A stretch of DNA of 8,184 bases, taken from contig JAAENB010000636.1 in assembly GCA_024224995.1 (NCBI GenBank), positions 1-8,184 on the forward strand. Reading direction: 5' to 3'. The translations under genes were made by a program, and so were the position numbers. Under the pieces are notes generated by a model. It was not told where the DNA came from, made no database searches, and worked only from the letters and a program-made list of their open reading frames with translations. Every line of letters starts with the position of its first letter. The first letter of the stretch is position 1. This DNA comes from a bacterium (lineage in GTDB: Bacteria; Spirochaetota; UBA4802; UBA5550). Positions 4,367 to 8,184 of the stretch are shown one piece after another.

Positions 4367-6436
4367 TTATTTCGTATTCCATTTTCCGGGCGCCCATTCT
4401 TTGATTTTTTTACCCAGTTTGACTTTTGTGAAAATCTCAATGCTTTTTTGGGGTACTATGGCCTGGATGGTCTTTGAAAGCCCAAAGAACTCTTTATCTC
4501 CATTAAATTCTTTATAAGGGCTATAAAACTCAGCCATCAGGTAGGATGATTCTTTCTGGTTCTCAAAGCTGACGGAAAGCTGCCCGGCGTCCACACTATT
4601 TTTTTTATTCTTATTGGAAGAATTGCCCTGGTCCAGTCTCTGGTGCAGGTGCGGAAAATGTGCTGGTTCTACGGCGGTTAGGGCAACTGTTTTGATTTCA
4701 TTCTCATTTAGGAGCGACAGGTTATCAAAAGCAGTTTTTTCGCTGCCTTGTGACAGTTTTTTCGCCACGTTCTTCTTCTCGTTCTCCTCGTCTTCTTCTT
4801 TTTTAATCAGGTAGTCCAGAGCCGCGAATGCGTGCATAGCTCCCATACGTAAGACCAATTTACTTTTCTTCTTGCTTTTCTTATTACTTTTCTTATCATT
4901 TTCCTGAATTTTCTTTAGGAGAGTTATTGCATTTGAAAGATGGCCCCCCCAATTTTTGTATAGAGGCTCCTCCGGATTATTTCCATGCTGTTTGCTTCTC
5001 TGTAAATTGCTGTTGATATCTCCAAGACCAAAGATGGCCCCATCGCCCAGAAGAAGCTCTGCAAGAAGGCCGCCGGAGTGAGCGTAGAACCGTATATTGT
5101 TCTCTTCAAAAAACTTGAATTCATTGGTTTTTTCTTTAAACAATGACCGGATTTTTGTTCTGGTTTTGTGCATGGCCTGCCAGCGTTCTGAAAAATGCTG
5201 CGACCATAACCGGGCCAGATCATGTATATCCTTACTCGTTTTTATTCCTTTCGTTGTTCGTTGATTGAAAAATTCTATCATAAGTTTATTCAAGCTGGTA
5301 CTGGCGTCTTTTTCTTTGGTGCCTTGAGATTCGTAAGCATAAACTACCCTGCGGTTTTGGCTCAAGTTGTACTGAATGAGCATCATCGGTACATTAAACG
5401 CGAATGGGCTCTCATGGGCTTCAGCTGATAAGTGCCCATCCGCTGCGTCCAGCAGTGGACGCAGTTTTTTAGGTAAATGTTTTCCAATAGACGCGTTGTT
5501 GGTAGTTTGCTTATGTAGAATCCGGATCATTTTTAAAAGCTTATAGCGAAAATCATTTTCTATCTCCGTATTATTTGAATCATCCTTCTCATCTTCCTTC
5601 CCATCCTCCTTATTCTTAGATTGAGTCAACGTCAACCAGGGGACTGTGAAAAGTCCCTGAAAATTCTTTTTTTTCGCCCTATTCTCATCGAAGTTGAATT
5701 CTGTCTTATTGTTGGGGCTATTAAGGTATAGCCTGGGGGCTTGAACGATGGTGCCCGGTTCTATTTCCATATTGGTCAGAACCACGCGCGTGAAATGGAC
5801 CAGTTCGGCCAGGAGTTTTATTTTTGCATTCTTCTTTACGTCTTTCTTATTCTCTCCCCAATCCTTGGTTCCTGCTATTAATTGCTTTAGAATTTTCTCA
5901 GGGGGGGGAGAGAAATCAATGAGGGTTTGTTTCTCTATGTTGGAATCTAAGTGATCCATTAAATAATAAGCGGAACACTTCTTGTTCTTGTCCCCCAAAC
6001 AGGGGAGCGTCATATTCCCGAGAATTGGAATTTTATTGAGAGCTTTGTCCCCAAAATAACCAAGATCATCGTAAATTTTTCCCAGAGCTTCGACCTGCTT
6101 GTTTAGTTTCGTGTCTTCCGCTTTAACCCAGAAGAGTGTCGCATTAAAGTTATTTTTGCTGTTGAAATGTTGTTCCCATTTATTAAGAGCATCGGTAGAG
6201 ATAGTAACTTTATATGTGTGCATTCTCTTATCCGTTTGTACTGTCTCTGATATGTTTTTGTTAAAGATTACTTTTTTAATCATCCGGCTGGTAGTGCCAA
6301 TTCGCCCTCCGGGAATTTTATGTTCGCAGCCTGCCTCAAGTTTTTTTGAACTGAAATTACATATTCCGGCTATGAGTGGATTCGCGGTGAACCCATAAAT
6401 TGCCATGAGTGTTAAAATAATTCCGGTAAGTCTCAT
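4367..6436 (-). CDS. Large exported protein of unknown family (689 residues)
   Basis: The start ATG has a strong ribosome site (AGGAGGT, minus strand, 6443-6449). Residues 1 to about 24 form a signal peptide (MRLTGIILTLMAIYGFTANPLIAG); Cys26 is not in a good lipobox, so the product is probably soluble in the periplasm or secreted. There are only four cysteines (26, 37, 146, 154), which could form two disulfides. I recognise no domain. The chain alternates well-folded-looking segments (about 75-270, 295-510, 525-545, 580-600, 617-675) with Lys/Glu/Asn-rich low-complexity linkers at about 272-293, 510-527, 545-562 and 604-614. Striking segments are FNVPMMLIQYNLSQNRRVVYA (about 347-367), FYAHSGGLLAELLLGDGAIFG (450-470), and ALTAVEPAHFPHLHQR (585-600), with several His near each other. 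No membrane helix follows the leader. It stands alone, facing a divergent lipoprotein gene and a convergent broken gene. An enzyme or a toxin-like secreted protein are both possible; no function is assigned. Confidence 0.85.
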   Translation of the reverse strand: MRLTGIILTLMAIYGFTANPLIAGICNFSSKKLEAGCEHKIPGGRIGTTSRMIKKVIFNKNISETVQTDKRMHTYKVTISTDALNKWEQHFNSKNNFNATLFWVKAEDTKLNKQVEALGKIYDDLGYFGDKALNKIPILGNMTLPCLGDKNKKCSAYYLMDHLDSNIEKQTLIDFSPPPEKILKQLIAGTKDWGENKKDVKKNAKIKLLAELVHFTRVVLTNMEIEPGTIVQAPRLYLNSPNNKTEFNFDENRAKKKNFQGLFTVPWLTLTQSKNKEDGKEDEKDDSNNTEIENDFRYKLLKMIRILHKQTTNNASIGKHLPKKLRPLLDAADGHLSAEAHESPFAFNVPMMLIQYNLSQNRRVVYAYESQGTKEKDASTSLNKLMIEFFNQRTTKGIKTSKDIHDLARLWSQHFSERWQAMHKTRTKIRSLFKEKTNEFKFFEENNIRFYAHSGGLLAELLLGDGAIFGLGDINSNLQRSKQHGNNPEEPLYKNWGGHLSNAITLLKKIQENDKKSNKKSKKKSKLVLRMGAMHAFAALDYLIKKEEDEENEKKNVAKKLSQGSEKTAFDNLSLLNENEIKTVALTAVEPAHFPHLHQRLDQGNSSNKNKKNSVDAGQLSVSFENQKESSYLMAEFYSPYKEFNGDKEFFGLSKTIQAIVPQKSIEIFTKVKLGKKIKEWAPGKWNTK

Positions 6437-6657
6437 TGTTGTACCTCCTGTTTATTCCTTCTTTCTAGCTAAAGAAATATTGGAGAAATGTCAATAAAGT
6501 TACTCATTATTCAAGAATTTATTTATTTTTACATAATTGTATTTTTTTTGTTGACAAATAGAGTGTGTAAAAAAAATTGTCATTGGGGCTGGGTTATGTC
6601 ACGGTAAACACATATAAAAGACAAAATAGTAGAAATAAAATAGATAGAGGACATTAT
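6437..6657. promoter_or_regulatory. Divergent promoter region, very AT-rich
   Basis: These 221 bases separate two divergently transcribed exported-protein genes. For the minus strand, TTGACA (6489-6494) is a perfect -35, but 17 bases on only TAGCTA (6466-6471) is found. For the plus strand, TTGACA (6551-6556) lacks a good -10, while TATAAA at 6613-6618 has only a weak -35. TGACAA (6552-6557) and TTGTCA (6577-6582) form an inverted repeat with a 19-base gap that could bind a regulator. The plus-strand start has GAGGA at 6647-6651 as ribosome site. Confidence 0.4.
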
Positions 6658-8184
6658 ATGAAAAAAACAATGGGCCTGGTTTATGCCGTCTTATTATTGT
6701 TGATAATAAGCGCCGCGGGATGTGGAAATGTCATAAGCGGTGGTAAAAATGATGATGCAGCGATTCTGCCAATGGCACTGGCAAGTCCCCTTAGTGACTC
6801 TTTTTTAACTCAAAACGGTAATATTGTAATACTGTTCAATGGGTCTATGAATGCAAATACACTTTCTCTCAGCGGTCATTTAGGTCCTGAAGCAGGTTCA
6901 ACCTGGTCAAAAACGACTAATGAGAATGACACCCTTACCATACATCCTTTATCGAAATGGAGCGAAGGAGACGGCCTTACTCTTAAAGTAGACTGTAATG
7001 ACCGGGCCGGAAAAGCCATAAAACAAATCAATTTAACGTATATGATAAAAGTTTACCTGTCTGAGGTAGAGCAGTTTGGCACCGGTTTCGATGACCGTGC
7101 TTGTGACGTGGCTATAGACAGCTCAGGTAATATTTATATAACAGGGAATACAAAGGGCGACCTTGTTGGAAATACAATGGCGGGAGATAGTGATATCTTC
7201 CTGGTAAAATATAACTCCACCGGAATAAAACAATGGACCCGGCAAACGGGCTCAAGCGCCAATGATTCCGCTTCGGGAATGGCAATAGACAGCGACGGTA
7301 ATATTTATATTACGGGACGCACCGACGGCAGCCTGGATGGGAATACAAACGCCGGATGCTCCGACATCTTCCTGGTAAAGTATAACTCCTCAGGTGAAAA
7401 GCTATGGACCCGTCAGATGGGTTCAACGGGCAGTGATTGGGCTATTGGTGTATCAACGGACAGCGACGGTAATATTTATATTACGGGGCAAACAGACGGC
7501 GACCTGGTTGGAAATACAAACACCGTCGACAGTGACATCTTCCTGGTAAAGTATAACTCTTCAGGCGTAAAGCAATGGACCCGGCAAATGGGCTCAAGCG
7601 CTAATGATTCCCCTACTGAAATCGTTATCGACATTTTTGGTTTTATTTATATTACCGGGCATACCTGCGGAAACATGGATGGGAATACAAATGCCGGAGA
7701 TGATGATATATTCCTGGTGAAGTATAACCTCTCGGGAGATAAACAATGGACCCGGCAGATTGGAACCGATAAAGCGGATCATGGCAACGGCGTATCCGTT
7801 GACAGCTCCGGTAATATTTATGTTGCCGGGCAAACAGGCGGCGTTCTTGACGGCGGTACAAATGCCGGAGATTCCGATATCGTTCTGGTGAAGTATAATT
7901 CCGATGGAGACAGGCAATGGACCCGGCAAACAGGTACGGCAAAAGCCGATAACGCAAGCGGCGTTTCCGTAGACGACTCCGGGAATATTTTTGTTGCGGG
8001 GCAAACAGACGGCGGTTTAAATGGAGACGCAAACGCCGGAGAGTCGGACATTGTTCTGGTGAAGTATGATCCCGATGGGGAAAGGCAATGGAGCCGGCAG
8101 ACGGGAACTGTTAATGCTGATATTGCCAATGAAGTAACAACAGACAGCTCCGGTAATATTTACGTCGCGGGGTTTTCCGTGAAC
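6658..8184 (+). CDS. SBBP-repeat beta-propeller lipoprotein with SbsA-like Ig domain, 3' end missing
   Basis: The frame is open for 509 codons and runs off the window. The ATG at 6658 has GAGGA six bases before it. Residues 1-22 are a lipoprotein leader ending SAAGC (Cys22); Ala at -3 is a relaxed lipobox of the kind accepted in spirochaetes. Residues about 38-130 (SPLSDSF..., VILFNGSMN, TLTIHPLSKWSEGDGLTLKV, DRAGKA) fit an SbsA-type bacterial Ig-like domain (Big_5). From residue 139 come SBBP propeller repeats of exactly 57 residues, each of the form Q.G....D.A..V..DS.GNIYITG.T.G.LDGNTNAG.SDIFLVKYNSSG.KQWTR. Six complete copies and the start of a seventh are visible. Such proteins are exported and usually surface-exposed; binding or adhesion is plausible, with no catalytic residues apparent. 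Antisense open frames over 7594-8129 are by-products of the repeat. Confidence 0.9.
   Translation, partial: MKKTMGLVYAVLLLLIISAAGCGNVISGGKNDDAAILPMALASPLSDSFLTQNGNIVILFNGSMNANTLSLSGHLGPEAGSTWSKTTNENDTLTIHPLSKWSEGDGLTLKVDCNDRAGKAIKQINLTYMIKVYLSEVEQFGTGFDDRACDVAIDSSGNIYITGNTKGDLVGNTMAGDSDIFLVKYNSTGIKQWTRQTGSSANDSASGMAIDSDGNIYITGRTDGSLDGNTNAGCSDIFLVKYNSSGEKLWTRQMGSTGSDWAIGVSTDSDGNIYITGQTDGDLVGNTNTVDSDIFLVKYNSSGVKQWTRQMGSSANDSPTEIVIDIFGFIYITGHTCGNMDGNTNAGDDDIFLVKYNLSGDKQWTRQIGTDKADHGNGVSVDSSGNIYVAGQTGGVLDGGTNAGDSDIVLVKYNSDGDRQWTRQTGTAKADNASGVSVDDSGNIFVAGQTDGGLNGDANAGESDIVLVKYDPDGERQWSRQTGTVNADIANEVTTDSSGNIYVAGFSVN
7072..8184 (+). repeat. SBBP repeats, strict 171-bp period
   Basis: Units start at 7072, 7243, 7414, 7585, 7756, 7927 and 8098 (the last cut by the window end). 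The GNIY-type motif falls at 7126, 7297, 7468, 7639, 7810, 7981 and 8152, always 171 bp apart with no insertion or deletion. Units 1-4 share IYITG and DIFLVKYN; units 5-7 share (Y/F)VAG, and the complete units 5 and 6 share SDIVLVKY, so the array has two subfamilies. Unit 4 is the most changed at its GNIY motif (GFIY). Confidence 0.92.

Noticed and set aside
4177..4440. Minus-strand 87-residue frame
   Set aside because: It runs through both terminator hairpins and overlaps the end of the 689-residue gene; no ribosome site or family character.
7594..8129. Three long overlapping antisense frames opposite the SBBP repeats
   Set aside because: They exist because the 171-bp repeat has no stop on the opposite strand; the plus strand shows clear family motifs in every unit.

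Overview
The window looks like chromosomal DNA of a diderm (Gram-negative type) environmental bacterium with a moderate-to-low GC genome. Four of its five genes encode exported or envelope proteins: two have lipoprotein-type leaders, one has an OmpA peptidoglycan-binding domain, and two are beta-propeller repeat proteins. The SBBP-repeat lipoprotein with a relaxed lipobox and an SbsA-like Ig domain resembles proteins I associate with spirochaetes (Leptospirales) and some deltaproteobacteria. The taxon cannot be fixed from sequence alone. No rRNA, tRNA, CRISPR array, transposase or phage gene is visible.

Layout. 1-1397 (+): the 3' end of a gene for a surface protein, with the end of a bacterial Ig-like domain followed by seven FG-GAP-type propeller blades. 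1474-3419 (-): a two-gene operon with a coiled-coil lipoprotein first, then, 23 bp on, a coiled-coil OmpA-domain protein with an unusual very basic C-terminal tail. About 3420-3755: an AT-rich gap holding a probable minus-strand promoter and two mutually exclusive hairpins. About 3670-4249 (+): an unrecognised small gene that reads sensibly only across one, probably two, frameshifts. 4250-4366: two strong hairpins acting as interleaved terminators of convergent transcripts. 4367-6436 (-): a 689-residue exported protein of unknown family. 6437-6657: a divergent promoter region. 6658 to the end (+): a lipoprotein with an SbsA-like Ig domain and at least seven SBBP blades repeating at exactly 171 bp; it runs off the window.

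Transcription units alternate in direction along the window. The coiled-coil lipoprotein and OmpA protein probably work together by tethering outer membrane and peptidoglycan. The two propeller proteins are likely surface-exposed or periplasmic binding or adhesion proteins. There is no evidence that all the units form one system. The least explained items are the 689-residue exported protein, the basic OmpA tail and the structured gap at 3560-3625.
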